Assembly (NCBI GenBank): GCA_020057405.1
Contig: JAGVFW010000007.1
Location: forward strand, 1-59,371
Length of the DNA stretch: 59,371 bases
Source of the DNA: an archaeon
GTDB taxonomy: Archaea; Micrarchaeota; Micrarchaeia; Norongarragalinales; UBA97
Reading direction: 5' to 3'
In this document: positions 35,021-43,404 of the stretch, in pieces
Position numbering within the stretch: position 1 is the first letter of the stretch
Layout of the letters: every line of letters starts with the position of its first letter
Made by a program: the position numbers and the translations under genes
The notes under the pieces: generated by a model
Told to the model about the DNA's origin: nothing
The model's database searches: none
Seen by the model: only the letters and a program-made list of their open reading frames with translations

Positions 35021-35916
35021 GCCCGGATTGCGCTTGCCGCCGGAGCGGTTGATTCAACAGACTTTATTGCGAGCACCGCGCCCGCCGCGAGCAGGATTGC
35101 CCCAATCGTCTGGCCGGCGGTTACCTGCGTTCCTGCAAAAGCGTAGTTTAGCGCCGTCGTAATCGGAGAGCCGAGCAGAAGGATGCAAGTCGCGGCAGTT
35201 GCGCTCACGCGCGAGAGGCCGTGGTACCAGGTCCAGTTATAGGCCAAGAGGATTACTGCCGAGGCGGCGATCCACGAGAGCTGGCTGGCCGAAAGCTTCG
35301 CCGCAAGCGAGAGCTCTCCCGTGGCGGCCATGTAGATGGCGACGAAAACCGCGCCAAAGAACATGCGGCCAAAGGCCAGGGCGCCGGGTTGGATTTCGGC
35401 AAGCAAGTGCTTTGAAAAAGTGTTTTCAACTGCCCACAAGACTGTCGCCGCAAGAATAAGCAAGTTGCCGGCAGTCAACGCGGCCGGAGCGCCGCCTAGG
35501 AACAGGAAGTTGCCGGCAAGCAGGGCGGCTGCGGCCGCAAGCATTTTCTTGTCAAGCTTTTCCTTGAGGAAAACGACTGCAAGGGCCGCCACGAAGACGA
35601 ACATGGTCTTTTGGATGAATGCTGATTCGGCACTCGTCGTCAGCTGGAGGCCGCGGAAGAAAAGCAGGAACGGTATTGAACCCCCTACGAGGCCGACGGC
35701 CGTCAAGGAAGCCCACTGGCGCTTTGAGAGCCCGACGATGCTGGCGAAATTGCGTTGCAGCAGGATGATTGCGGCTAGGCTGGCCGCGACGAGAATGCCC
35801 CTGGCGAGGACGTAGAGGTCCGAGTTTATTCCCGCAACGCCGAACTTGTTGAGGAAAATCGAGGCGCCGCTGATGCCTGCGGTTGCCAAAACAAGCGCAA
35901 GTCCGTTCTTGTCCAC
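35017..35916 (-). CDS. EamA/DMT-family transporter
   Basis: This 299-aa protein has about ten membrane helices in two homologous halves, typical of the drug/metabolite transporter superfamily. The halves include FLFFRGLQLTTSAESAFIQKTMFVFVALAVVF-like and YNWTWYHGLSRVSATAATCILLLGSPI-like regions. The substrate cannot be predicted. The GTG start is 24 nt from a TATA box that also faces the divergent hydrogenase maturation protease gene. The 3' end overlaps the HypC-fusion gene by 4 nt. Confidence 0.88.
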   Translation of the reverse strand: MDKNGLALVLATAGISGASIFLNKFGVAGINSDLYVLARGILVAASLAAIILLQRNFASIVGLSKRQWASLTAVGLVGGSIPFLLFFRGLQLTTSAESAFIQKTMFVFVAALAVVFLKEKLDKKMLAAAAALLAGNFLFLGGAPAALTAGNLLILAATVLWAVENTFSKHLLAEIQPGALAFGRMFFGAVFVAIYMAATGELSLAAKLSASQLSWIAASAVILLAYNWTWYHGLSRVSATAATCILLLGSPITTALNYAFAGTQVTAGQTIGAILLAAGAVLAIKSVESTAPAASAIRA

Positions 35917-35937
35917 GAAATGCTTACTGAAGCAAGA

Positions 35938-35942
35938 TTTAA
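35938..35942. promoter_or_regulatory. Shared TATA box between transporter and protease genes
   Basis: TTTAA core (GATTTAAG plus, CTTAAATC minus) centred 27 nt before the GTG at 35967 and 24 nt before the GTG at 35916. One near-symmetrical box lies at the right distance from both divergent leaderless starts; no second TATA is visible between them. Confidence 0.5.
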
Positions 35943-35966
35943 GTTGCTTTCGAGCGTAGGAGGCTA

Positions 35967-36362
35967 GTGGCCAAGCTCAAAAACCGGTTCGTGCTGGTTT
36001 TCGGCAATCCTTTTATCAAAGGCGATGCCACCGGCCCCGGGCTTTCACATTTTCTTGAGAAAAAAGGCTTTACCGTAATCAAGTGCTCTGCTGCCGACGA
36101 GCTCCTTTTCTATCTCGACCGCGACTTTGCAATCCTAGACGCGGCGAAAGGAATACGGAAGACGACGCTCTTTTCCGACGCAGAAAGCATCGCGGCGGGC
36201 AAGCTTGTCTCACTCCACGATTTTGACCTGGGTTTTTTCCTCAAGCTCTTGGCGAAGACAGGGCTAAAAAAGAAAGTCAGGATAATCGCGGTTCCCTACG
36301 GTTCAAGGCCCGCTGATGTCGAGGACGACGTGGCCGCGGCTTTGGAAAAGGCCTTCAAGTAA
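35967..36362 (+). CDS. Hydrogenase maturation endopeptidase (HycI/M52 family)
   Basis: This 131-aa protein has the maturation protease pattern: FGNPFIKGDATGPGL near the N-terminus with an acidic nickel-sensing residue, an aspartate in the AILDAAKG segment, and a His in SLHDFDLG. It removes the C-terminal tail of the NiFe large subunit after nickel insertion, here the 39-aa tail of the gene at 29891. The start is GTG at 35967, with a TATA box 27 nt upstream and GGAGG very close. The protein is slightly shorter than most members. Confidence 0.88.
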   Translation: MAKLKNRFVLVFGNPFIKGDATGPGLSHFLEKKGFTVIKCSAADELLFYLDRDFAILDAAKGIRKTTLFSDAESIAAGKLVSLHDFDLGFFLKLLAKTGLKKKVRIIAVPYGSRPADVEDDVAAALEKAFK

Positions 36363-36443
36363 AGGCAGGAAATTTCCCGAAGCGGGAGTTGCGGGAACGC
36401 CGGTAAATTGACATTATTAAGCGTTGGCCGAGAAAAAACTTTC

Positions 36444-38444
36444 ATGCGATTTGCCGAACGGGCGGCCGGACTGTTTTTTGAGCACAGGCTTCTGGCCTGC
36501 CTCAGCGCCACCCTAGTTGCATTCGCGCTCTACGCCGGGGCAACCCCACTCCTTGCGCTTTCACTCGTCCTCTTTGCAATCCTGCCCGGCTACCTGCTGC
36601 TCTTGCTCATTATCGAGCAAACTGACCTTGAGCGCGTGCTCATGGCCGTGCCGGCAAGCATTGCCTTTGTCAGCGCAGTCACCTTAGTGCCGAACATCTT
36701 GCTCGACGTAAAGTCAGTTGACGCGAATCTCGTCATAATCGAAACGCTTGTGCTGCTTGCCTTGCTTTTTGTCCGCGGGGCCAAGCATACGGCGCGCGAG
36801 TCGACGACGACCGTCGCGATAGTCGTGGTGCTTCTTCTCGCAGCCTCGATTTTCTCCATCCATCTTCTCGGCTCGACGCTTGGCAACGACCTGCCCCTTG
36901 CGGTGCACTCCCTTGACAGCGCGGACCAGATTACCCAAATCCAGTGGAACGCGAAAAGCCACGACAGCACGCTCTCGACGACATACACGTTCGGGGAAAA
37001 AGTGTTTAACACCGCCCTGACCCCGCCTTCGATACTCACGCAGGTGCTCATGGTGCAATTTTCTGGTGCCGAGGCGTGGAACGCCAACGACGCGTTCCTC
37101 CTGCTAATCTACGTGACGATGGTGCTTGGCGTTTTTCTGCTATTCCGCCGCTGCGCGGGAGAGATGGCGGGAATCGCCTGCGCCGTTTCACTCATCGTGC
37201 CGCTAAACCTGCTTTACGTCTCGCCATTCTACTTCGGCCTCTGGCGACTCGTCTTCTCGATGTTCATCATTCCCTTCTTGATTTACTTTAGCCTCGCGTT
37301 TTTTGACGGCCGCGGAAAAGACGCGCCGGCGGCGCTCGCAATTCTATTGTTCGTACTACTCCTGACGCACCCGACCGACATTGTCGCGGCGGCAGCTTCC
37401 CTTGCTTTCGTGGCGGCCTTTGCCATCTCAAGCGGCCGGTACCGCGAGTTCTTTGCACCCGCAGCAGTCGCGGCGCCGGTTTTCATCCTCATTGCTTTCC
37501 CGCTTTTCGTCCAGTACTGGGCTGGTCTCTTCGCGCCCGCTGCTGCATCGTCGGGATTCTTTTCGCTTGGCTTTGATGCCGATAAAGTTTACGGGTCGGT
37601 CCTTGGTCCCACGCTAATCAAGCTCGCCGCGCACTGGCCGGTTCTCCTCGCGGGATTCTTGGTTTCCCTCGCGCTGTTTGTTGCTGCGGTAAGGCGGGGT
37701 CGCGGTGAAGCGCTTGCCGCAGACTGGCGCGTGCACTTGTTCGCAAATCTCGCGATTTGCTTTGGCGCAGCTTTTGGGGCGCTCCCAGTGCTTGGCCAGT
37801 ACATTCCAAAGCTGCGCTACGTCCTGTATTCCGACTTCATCCTGCCGCTGATCGGGTTGGGTGCCTTCTTCATTGCCAAAGAAGCGCTTCGGCAGGCTGG
37901 CGTCCGAAATTCCGCCGCGGCAATGGCTTGCGCTTGCGTCGCCCTGGTGATTCTTGCCGCGCCCTGGGCTTACGGCTTTTACACTCCCGACGAAGGCTGG
38001 CTGAAGGGCAGCGCTGGCGAGATACTGCTTGCCTTGCGTGACCACGTGCCGGACAACGCGAAAGTTTTGTTCCTCACCTACTATTGGCAGCACATGGGCT
38101 GCATTTCGGGCCACTCGTGCTTCCAGGGTTCCCAGGCAGGCCTTGCCGAGATGGCCGCGGCGAACAAGTTCTCAAGGCGTTTCCCGATTGACCCGCCTTG
38201 CTGGCCGGCGATGAAAAAAGTGGGTTTCCTAAACTACGAGCTCGTCCCAAACTGCTCTCCGGGCTTTGACTATGGCAACATCTGCAACTACGACATCATC
38301 GTAGTCGGCCACTTGCCCAGTTACTCAAACTACACGCTTGCCCTCGTTGACAAGCTAAACGGCCACTACGCCTACTTGTACCAAAAGGGCGGCTTTTCGG
38401 TCCAAAAGCGAGTCTCAAGCGACGCAAACTGCTTGCCGGAGTAA
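36444..38444 (+). CDS. Large polytopic membrane protein, possibly GT-C-like
   Basis: This 666-aa protein has about 13-14 membrane helices and a C-terminal soluble region of about 140 residues with several Cys (HMGCISGHSCF, PPCWP, NICNY). The membrane part, an external loop with SLDSADQITQIQW after the first helix bundle, and the overall size recall GT-C membrane glycosyltransferases such as those acting on lipid-linked sugars, but no decisive motif is visible. The ATG at 36444 is 27 nt from TATA-like ATTATTAAG; codons upstream to 36408 would precede the transcript. A role in glycosylating surface proteins like the giant one is speculative. Confidence 0.8.
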   Translation: MRFAERAAGLFFEHRLLACLSATLVAFALYAGATPLLALSLVLFAILPGYLLLLLIIEQTDLERVLMAVPASIAFVSAVTLVPNILLDVKSVDANLVIIETLVLLALLFVRGAKHTARESTTTVAIVVVLLLAASIFSIHLLGSTLGNDLPLAVHSLDSADQITQIQWNAKSHDSTLSTTYTFGEKVFNTALTPPSILTQVLMVQFSGAEAWNANDAFLLLIYVTMVLGVFLLFRRCAGEMAGIACAVSLIVPLNLLYVSPFYFGLWRLVFSMFIIPFLIYFSLAFFDGRGKDAPAALAILLFVLLLTHPTDIVAAAASLAFVAAFAISSGRYREFFAPAAVAAPVFILIAFPLFVQYWAGLFAPAAASSGFFSLGFDADKVYGSVLGPTLIKLAAHWPVLLAGFLVSLALFVAAVRRGRGEALAADWRVHLFANLAICFGAAFGALPVLGQYIPKLRYVLYSDFILPLIGLGAFFIAKEALRQAGVRNSAAAMACACVALVILAAPWAYGFYTPDEGWLKGSAGEILLALRDHVPDNAKVLFLTYYWQHMGCISGHSCFQGSQAGLAEMAAANKFSRRFPIDPPCWPAMKKVGFLNYELVPNCSPGFDYGNICNYDIIVVGHLPSYSNYTLALVDKLNGHYAYLYQKGGFSVQKRVSSDANCLPE

Positions 38445-38500
38445 CCGGTTGTGCATCAGTTTTAAATCACCAAACGCAGTCAATTTGCTGACTCCCCCCG

Positions 38501-38926
38501 ATGAACAAAGTTTTGCTCAGGATGTTTTACCTCTTGCTCGCCGCAATCGCCTTTTTCGAGCTAGTTTTAAGCAACTTGTTTACCCTCGCGTTTAACCTTG
38601 GTCCGACTGCGCGGACTGCAGGCCTGACTGTGCAGATGGAAATCCTCCGGCTTGCAATCCTCATTGCCTTGGACGCGGCCGCCGGCCTTGGCGCCCTTGC
38701 CGCCTCCGAGGCCGTGCGGCGCCAAGACTCTAGCTTGCTCAAGAAAACCTCGCTCTTGGCATTCATCGGCTTTGGCGTCTACGCGCTCTACCAGCTAGCA
38801 TCCTCTTGGCTGCTTCTTTCCTCCGAGTTTAAGCTTCCCACGGCCTTAGCCGGCCTTGCCTACGGCGCGTTTGGAATCCTGGCGTTCCACTTCGGCCGCA
38901 CGAAATTCCCTCGGCAAGCGGGCTAG
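38501..38926 (+). CDS. Small four-helix membrane protein, unknown
   Basis: This 141-aa protein has four predicted membrane helices (about residues 7-30, 45-68, 80-100, 112-133) and a short basic C-terminus. No family recognised. It has TATA-like TTTTAAATC about 38 nt upstream and no clear ribosome site. It lies 56 nt after the large polytopic protein in the same direction and could be co-expressed. Confidence 0.7.
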   Translation: MNKVLLRMFYLLLAAIAFFELVLSNLFTLAFNLGPTARTAGLTVQMEILRLAILIALDAAAGLGALAASEAVRRQDSSLLKKTSLLAFIGFGVYALYQLASSWLLLSSEFKLPTALAGLAYGAFGILAFHFGRTKFPRQAG

Positions 38927-38976
38927 CCCCCAAAACCACCTTCTTTTAAATAATGCCGTTGCGTGAGTGTAAACAA

Positions 38977-39489
38977 ATGAAGCTCGCGTTCATCGACGTA
39001 ACCGGCAACAAGCTAGACGCATATGAAGCCTGCACGCAATTGTGCGAGTCTCACGTGGCCGACGTAACTTTAAGCCGCATAACCGCACCAGACCTGCTAA
39101 AGGTGCCAGTGTGCGCCAAACGCGCGCTCGAGGAAGGCGCCGAGGCGGCAATCGTCTTCTACAACGCGACTGCTGAAGACAGCCACGCCCTCGACTTAGT
39201 GCACGAGAAAATTATTGACGTCGAGCTCGAGTCACGCAAGTTCGTGTTCTTCACACTCGTCTTTGAGGACGAGTGGCGTTCGCCCCAACAGCTTGCCGAA
39301 GTGGCCCAGGAGCGGCTCGCCCAATCGCTTGAGGCGCTCTTCCGTTCAGTGCATTCCGAGTCGTCGGAGCCGGTTGAGCAAGCACCCGTTCCAGAGGAAG
39401 GCTCGATGGGAATGTTCGCTCAAAACCAAGAGTCTGAAGAACAGGCGCCTGAACTCCCTCCGTCCGGTGGCGGACGCGGGCTATTCTAG
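38977..39489 (+). CDS. Archaeal riboflavin synthase/lumazine synthase-like protein
   Basis: This protein of 170 aa matches the archaeal RibC/lumazine-synthase fold: an N-terminal strand (MKLAFIDVTG), then RITAPDLLKVPVCAKRALEEGAEAAIVF, which aligns with the conserved central region of archaeal riboflavin synthase, and a HEKIIDVELESRKFVFFTLVFEDE segment. The last 45 residues form an acidic, Pro/Glu-rich tail ending GGRGLF not typical of the enzyme. The ATG at 38977 is 27 nt after TTTTAAATA, giving a leaderless mRNA; an upstream ATG at 38953 would lie inside the promoter. Catalytic competence is uncertain. Confidence 0.75.
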   Translation: MKLAFIDVTGNKLDAYEACTQLCESHVADVTLSRITAPDLLKVPVCAKRALEEGAEAAIVFYNATAEDSHALDLVHEKIIDVELESRKFVFFTLVFEDEWRSPQQLAEVAQERLAQSLEALFRSVHSESSEPVEQAPVPEEGSMGMFAQNQESEEQAPELPPSGGGRGLF

Positions 39490-39492
39490 ATT

Positions 39493-40269
39493 TTACTCGC
39501 TCCATTCAAGGAGCCCGCGTGCTTCGGGTGACTCGAGACCGCAAACGAATGCCACGAGCAACAGCGTGAAGCCCGAAAGGAAGGAAAGGAAGATGGCGTT
39601 TACCTTCCCAATTACCGCAAGCCACGTTATCGCCATTGCGACTATGACGAACAGGCCGATTACGAGGGCTTGGCTGTCGTGCAGTTTTGTCGAACCGCGC
39701 AGGCCGCGGCCGACTGTCTTAATCCGGCCCCGCACGCTGCCGCTAAACGGAAACAGCCAGTTCACGCCGGATGGCGTTAGCGAGTCGTGGTAAAGATGGA
39801 GGAGCGCACCTCCGACCATGCCCTCGAGGACGAGGGAAGTGATTGCAAGCGGCAGGATGTTGAAGTAACTGAACGCATTGAAGATAATTGCCCAAAAGGC
39901 GCTCGTCAAGGCGACTCCAGCAAGCGAGTGCATGAACCCGCGGTGCTTTGCCGCCTGCGAGTGCCCTGCGAGCCTTACGAAAAACGCTATCGGCTCGTAG
40001 AAGAGATAGCGGGTGACGTAGCCCACGATTTGAAACGGCGTGCTTGCTGCCCGCGAGTCTATTTTCGCGTAAGCGCCGAGCAACCCGCTGCTTTGGCGGT
40101 GTAACATCCGCGAGTCAACTGCGTCGGAGTCGGGGATGAGAACTCCTAAAAGCGTGCCGAATAAGAAGAGTGCCGCTCCGGCGGCGGTGATGTACCCCTG
40201 GTCTGCAAACGCGTAGGCGAGCGGCAGGAAAAGCAGGGCCGCGAGCAGCAGGTGGGTTTTTCCAAGCAT
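39493..40269 (-). CDS. YdjM/DUF457-family membrane protein (metal-dependent hydrolase-like)
   Basis: This 258-aa membrane protein has five or six helices and the histidine-rich motifs of the YdjM family (PF04307): GKTHLL at the start, KHRGFMHSL near 110, and HLYHDSLTPSGVNWLFPF near 160. These likely bind metal at the membrane surface. The family is often called an inner-membrane metal-dependent hydrolase, but its substrate is not known. The start ATG at 40269 follows GGT. It is convergent with the riboflavin-synthase-like gene (3 nt apart). Confidence 0.9.
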   Translation of the reverse strand: MLGKTHLLLAALLFLPLAYAFADQGYITAAGAALFLFGTLLGVLIPDSDAVDSRMLHRQSSGLLGAYAKIDSRAASTPFQIVGYVTRYLFYEPIAFFVRLAGHSQAAKHRGFMHSLAGVALTSAFWAIIFNAFSYFNILPLAITSLVLEGMVGGALLHLYHDSLTPSGVNWLFPFSGSVRGRIKTVGRGLRGSTKLHDSQALVIGLFVIVAMAITWLAVIGKVNAIFLSFLSGFTLLLVAFVCGLESPEARGLLEWSE

Positions 40270-40340
40270 GTGACCTGCATTAGGTTTCTTGAGTTAAAAA
40301 AGGGTTTCGCGACCCGCGTATCGGCCGGGGGGAGGCGGCT

Positions 40341-40622
40341 CTACCTCTTGTAAGCGTCGTCGTGGTGCTCGAGGCGGTCGAACAGTATGAACCGCTCTTT
40401 CTTGAACACTCGGAAAAACAGCACGAAACTGCCTATATGCACGCGTTTGTAGTCGCTTAAGTCATGCCGCAGGTTCTTGTAGTGGTCTATCGTGCTTTCG
40501 TCGTTAAGCTGCGTTACCTGCTCGATTTTTGCAAAAACGGCCTTTGCAAGCGCGGGATTCCTCTTGGCCGCCTTGCGAAGCACTTCCTTAAGTTCGTCTG
40601 TCAGGTCAAACTTGAAGGCCAA
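40341..40622 (-). CDS. RelE-family toxin
   Basis: This 93-aa protein has the RelE pattern: helices with EVLRKAAKRNPALAKAVFAKI, then LRHDLSDYKRVHIGSFVLFFRV and a terminal FILFDRLEHHDDAYKR. The basic residues and the terminal HHDDAY segment fit an mRNA interferase. The TTG start is 5 nt after the stop of the antitoxin gene, so the pair is one transcript. It is the third toxin-antitoxin pair in the window and is not flanked by tRNA repeats. Confidence 0.88.
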   Translation of the reverse strand: MAFKFDLTDELKEVLRKAAKRNPALAKAVFAKIEQVTQLNDESTIDHYKNLRHDLSDYKRVHIGSFVLFFRVFKKERFILFDRLEHHDDAYKR

Positions 40623-40627
40623 GTGAA

Positions 40628-40885
40628 TCAGTCCCCGGCGAGCCTACGCAATTGCGCAACGCTGGTAGTCCGAAAGCCGTGCTTTTCCACGTGCGCGTCG
40701 GTCGAACGGATTATCTTGCGCACCAGCTCGTCCTTCACTTCAGATTCGACAAACTGTTCGCCGTAAAGCTCTGCAAACTTGTCAAGCGCCTCGCCCTTGT
40801 CCTTAAGCCCGTACTTTTCCTTGACTACCCCTAGAACCCGGTTAGTCCGGTCTTTTACCTTAAGGTTGACAGTCACGAAAGCCAA
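40628..40885 (-). CDS. Antitoxin partner (DUF2683-like)
   Basis: This 85-aa protein begins with a strand (FVTVNLKVKDRTNRVLGVVKEKYGLKDKGEALDKFAELYG) of the type seen in archaeal antitoxins with a ribbon-helix-helix-like N-terminus, followed by a charged helical tail that would wrap the toxin. The TTG start has GGTGAGG upstream, and TATA-like TTTAAATATT lies before it on this strand. It is translated first, ahead of the RelE-type toxin. Confidence 0.82.
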   Translation of the reverse strand: MAFVTVNLKVKDRTNRVLGVVKEKYGLKDKGEALDKFAELYGEQFVESEVKDELVRKIIRSTDAHVEKHGFRTTSVAQLRRLAGD

Positions 40886-41014
40886 ATTGCCTCACCTAAC
40901 ATAAACTTAGCTCAAGTAATATTTAAACCAAACGGTGCCAAAACGGCGCGCCAATCCGGACGCGATTAACTCGACTAAAAACAATTATTTGCCTACTCCC
41001 GCACAAGCTTACTG

Positions 41015-41737
41015 ATGGAAGAGCGGTTTTGGGAACTTGACGCACTGCGCGGGCTTGCCGTAGTGGGCATGGTGGTATTCCATGCCGCGTTCGACTTGAG
41101 CTACTTTAGGGGATTTCCCTTCGACGTAACGAACGGGTTCTGGTGGCTTCTCGCGCGGGCTGTCGCAACGACTTTCGTGCTAGTGTCCGGTTGTGTGCTC
41201 GCCATCAGCTATGGAAAGGTGGCTAACGGCGGCATCCGGACGGCGTTTGACAAGATTTTCCCGCGCTCGCTAAGGATTTTCGCCCTCGCCCTCGTCGTGA
41301 CTGCCGCGACTTTTCTGTTCCTCTCGGGAAACGGCACGATTTGGTTCGGCGTGCTGCACTTCATGGCAGTCGGCAGCCTCATCACGCTGTTATTCATGGG
41401 CCTTGGGTGGCCCCAGCTGATTTGGACTGGCATCGTCATGGTTGCCGCCGGTTTTCTGCTCGAGTCAGTCACGGTCCAGACGCCCCTGCTATTGTGGCTT
41501 GGCTTGCGGCCCGCCGGCTTCTACACTTTCGACTACTTTCCCCTCCTCCCGTGGCTGGGCGTGCTGTTGTTCGGCGCGGCCATTGGGAAGAGATGGTACG
41601 GGAGCGGCGTGCGCGGCTTTCAGCTGCCAATTGGCGAAAACGGGTTGACGCGCGCACTTGCGTTCGTTGGCCGGCATTCGCTGGCGATTTACTTTATCCA
41701 CCAGCCGCTTCTTATCGGCGCTATATTGTTGGCTTAA
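41015..41737 (+). CDS. DUF1624/HGSNAT-like membrane acyltransferase
   Basis: This 240-aa protein has seven or so membrane helices and the start motif ELDALRGLAVVGMVVFHAAFDL found in heparan-alpha-glucosaminide N-acetyltransferase-type proteins (PF07786). The His in VFHAAFDL and a later FGVLHFMAVGSL are probable active-site parts. It may acetylate sugars at the membrane. The ATG is 29 nt after CAATTATTT, consistent with a leaderless mRNA. The 3' end overlaps the convergent glutaredoxin-like gene by 17 nt. Confidence 0.87.
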   Translation: MEERFWELDALRGLAVVGMVVFHAAFDLSYFRGFPFDVTNGFWWLLARAVATTFVLVSGCVLAISYGKVANGGIRTAFDKIFPRSLRIFALALVVTAATFLFLSGNGTIWFGVLHFMAVGSLITLLFMGLGWPQLIWTGIVMVAAGFLLESVTVQTPLLLWLGLRPAGFYTFDYFPLLPWLGVLLFGAAIGKRWYGSGVRGFQLPIGENGLTRALAFVGRHSLAIYFIHQPLLIGAILLA

Positions 41738-42002
41738 GACGGGAGAGCGCGCTTCGCAGGGCCATCTCGTCAGTGCCCTTGACTAGAGTGCCGGAAACGT
41801 CGACAATGGGCACTGAGGCAGAGCCGGTCTCGCGCAAAAGCTTTTCTGCTGCAAAAGCGCTGACTGTGACGTCGACTTCAGAGAACACCGCACCGGTGGT
41901 CAAGAGCACTTGGCGCACGCGCCGGTAGTTGGGGTCAACTGGCGACCCGTAGAGCGTGATTTCCTTGCCCTTTGAGAGCATGGCGTTTTTTCCGAATTCC
42001 AT
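41721..42002 (-). CDS. Glutaredoxin-fold protein lacking active-site cysteines
   Basis: This 93-aa protein follows the glutaredoxin pattern: strand ITLYGSP, helix RRVRQVLLTTG, strand SEVDVTV, the cis-Pro segment ASVPIVDVSGTLVKG and a final helix. Where glutaredoxins have CPYC it has PVDPN, and no Cys is present anywhere, so it cannot do thiol chemistry. It may be a binding or scaffold protein. The ATG is 29 nt from a TATA element (42027-42034) that also faces the MBL nuclease gene. Confidence 0.78.
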   Translation of the reverse strand: MEFGKNAMLSKGKEITLYGSPVDPNYRRVRQVLLTTGAVFSEVDVTVSAFAAEKLLRETGSASVPIVDVSGTLVKGTDEMALRSALSRLKPTI

Positions 42003-42026
42003 GGTTGGTAATTAGGTGGGGCAAGC

Positions 42027-42034
42027 ATTTTAAG
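42027..42034. promoter_or_regulatory. Shared TATA box between Grx-like and MBL genes
   Basis: ATTTTAAG plus, CTTAAAAT minus, centred 26 nt before the ATG at 42057 and 29 nt before the ATG at 42002. Only this TATA-like element exists in the 54-nt gap, and it suits both directions. Confidence 0.55.
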
Positions 42035-42056
42035 GCGAGCCTCAGTGTCCTACAAT

Positions 42057-43061
42057 ATGCGATTCAACCCACCTGAATCGTCACTAGCCATCGGCGGCCG
42101 GACGCTTGGCCTCGACAGCGACGGCGACGTGGCATTCGTTTCTCATGCGCACTCCGACCACACTTCTTTCTTGCGCAAGCGCCACACCGTCCTTGCAAGC
42201 GAGGCGACTCTAGACTTAATTGTCGCCCGCGGCGGCCGCCGGCACGAGCCGGCAGAAGTAAAATTTGATGGGGCGAAAATTTCACTGCACGAGGCCGGCC
42301 ATGTCCTCGGCGCCAGGCAGGTGGCGGCCGAGTTTGACGGCAGGAAATTCGTTTACACGGGCGACTTTAACGCAAGCGCCTCACTCACCTGCCCCGCGGC
42401 CGAAGCGGTTGCCTGCGATGAACTGCTTGTCGAGTGCACTTTTGGCTCGCCCGAATGGGTTTTTGACGACCGATTCAAGCAGTACGCGGAGATTGCAGAC
42501 TGGGTCAAACGGCAGAAAGAGCAGGGCAATGCCGTCCTCTTCGGATGCTACTCGCTTGGAAAGGCCCAAGAGATAGTCGCCGTGCTAAACGAGTACCTTG
42601 GCGAGGCGCCGGTCGTCTCCGGCACGGTTGAAAGCGTTTGCAACGTCTACAAACGCCACGGCGTCAAGCTTGATTTTGTGAGCGGCACGAGTGCCGAAGC
42701 CGAGCGCGCGTACAATGGCGCTTTTACCGCAATCGTCCCCTCCGGCTCGCTCTCGTTTGAGACAACCTTGGCAATTAGCGAGCGTTACCGCCGACCGGTG
42801 CGGACCGCAATTGCTACCGGCTGGGCGCTGCGCAATTCGTTTGCCGGCGTTGACGCGGCATTCCCGCTAAGCGACCACTCGGACTACAATGCTCTAAAGA
42901 AATTCGTCGAGGCGACTGGCGCGAGGAAAGTTTGGTGCACTTACGGTTTTGCAGAAGAGTTCGCCGCCGAGCTGCGCCGCGAGGGCGTTGACGCGTTTGC
43001 AGTAAGCGAGGAGTCGATGCAAAAGCAGTTGGTAGAGTACGCGGGTGATGGAGTTGTCTAG
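42057..43061 (+). CDS. Beta-CASP/MBL-fold RNA-processing nuclease-like protein
   Basis: This 334-aa protein has the metallo-beta-lactamase motif HAHSDH near residue 30, EAGHVLGARQ, the YTGDFNASASL metal-binding segment, and LSDHSDY near the C-terminus. This is the COG1236 pattern, exonucleases of the beta-lactamase fold acting in mRNA 3'-end processing. It is shorter than aCPSF1, lacks KH domains, and resembles aCPSF2-like forms. The ATG at 42057 is 26 nt after a TATA box; a GTG at 42045 is the alternative. The 3' end overlaps cutA. Confidence 0.9.
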   Translation: MRFNPPESSLAIGGRTLGLDSDGDVAFVSHAHSDHTSFLRKRHTVLASEATLDLIVARGGRRHEPAEVKFDGAKISLHEAGHVLGARQVAAEFDGRKFVYTGDFNASASLTCPAAEAVACDELLVECTFGSPEWVFDDRFKQYAEIADWVKRQKEQGNAVLFGCYSLGKAQEIVAVLNEYLGEAPVVSGTVESVCNVYKRHGVKLDFVSGTSAEAERAYNGAFTAIVPSGSLSFETTLAISERYRRPVRTAIATGWALRNSFAGVDAAFPLSDHSDYNALKKFVEATGARKVWCTYGFAEEFAAELRREGVDAFAVSEESMQKQLVEYAGDGVV

Positions 43062-43395
43062 CGGAATTCTCTTTGTTTACTGCACTTTCTCCACCAGGGC
43101 CGAGGCAGAACGCGTTAGCGCGCTGTTGGTCAAGGAAAACTTGGCAGCCTGCGCGAATGTCATGGCGGAATGCACGAGCTTCTTTAACTGGAAGGGCAAC
43201 TTCCAGACCGGTCGGGAAACACCTGCAGTTCTAAAGACAACGGCTAAGCGCTATCCGGCTTTAGAAAAACGCATCAGGCAACTGCACTCTTACGAAAACC
43301 CGGCGATAGTCGCCCTGCCGGTAACGAAAGGAAGCAAGCCGTACCTGAAGTGGGTTGGCGATTGCTGCAAGCCTGCTGGGGCTAGTAAGCACTAG
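43048..43395 (+). CDS. cutA: Divalent cation tolerance protein CutA
   Basis: This 115-aa protein has the CutA1 pattern: VYCTFSTRAEAERVSALLVKENLAACANV, then FFNWKGNFQTGRETPAVLKTTAKRYPALEKRI and HSYENPAIVALPV. CutA1 proteins are very stable trimers linked to copper tolerance in some bacteria. The start is the ATG at 43048, inside the end of the MBL nuclease gene, with GCGGGTG ahead of it; coupled translation is likely. Confidence 0.93.
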   Translation: MELSSGILFVYCTFSTRAEAERVSALLVKENLAACANVMAECTSFFNWKGNFQTGRETPAVLKTTAKRYPALEKRIRQLHSYENPAIVALPVTKGSKPYLKWVGDCCKPAGASKH

Positions 43396-43404
43396 CCTCA
43401 TTTT

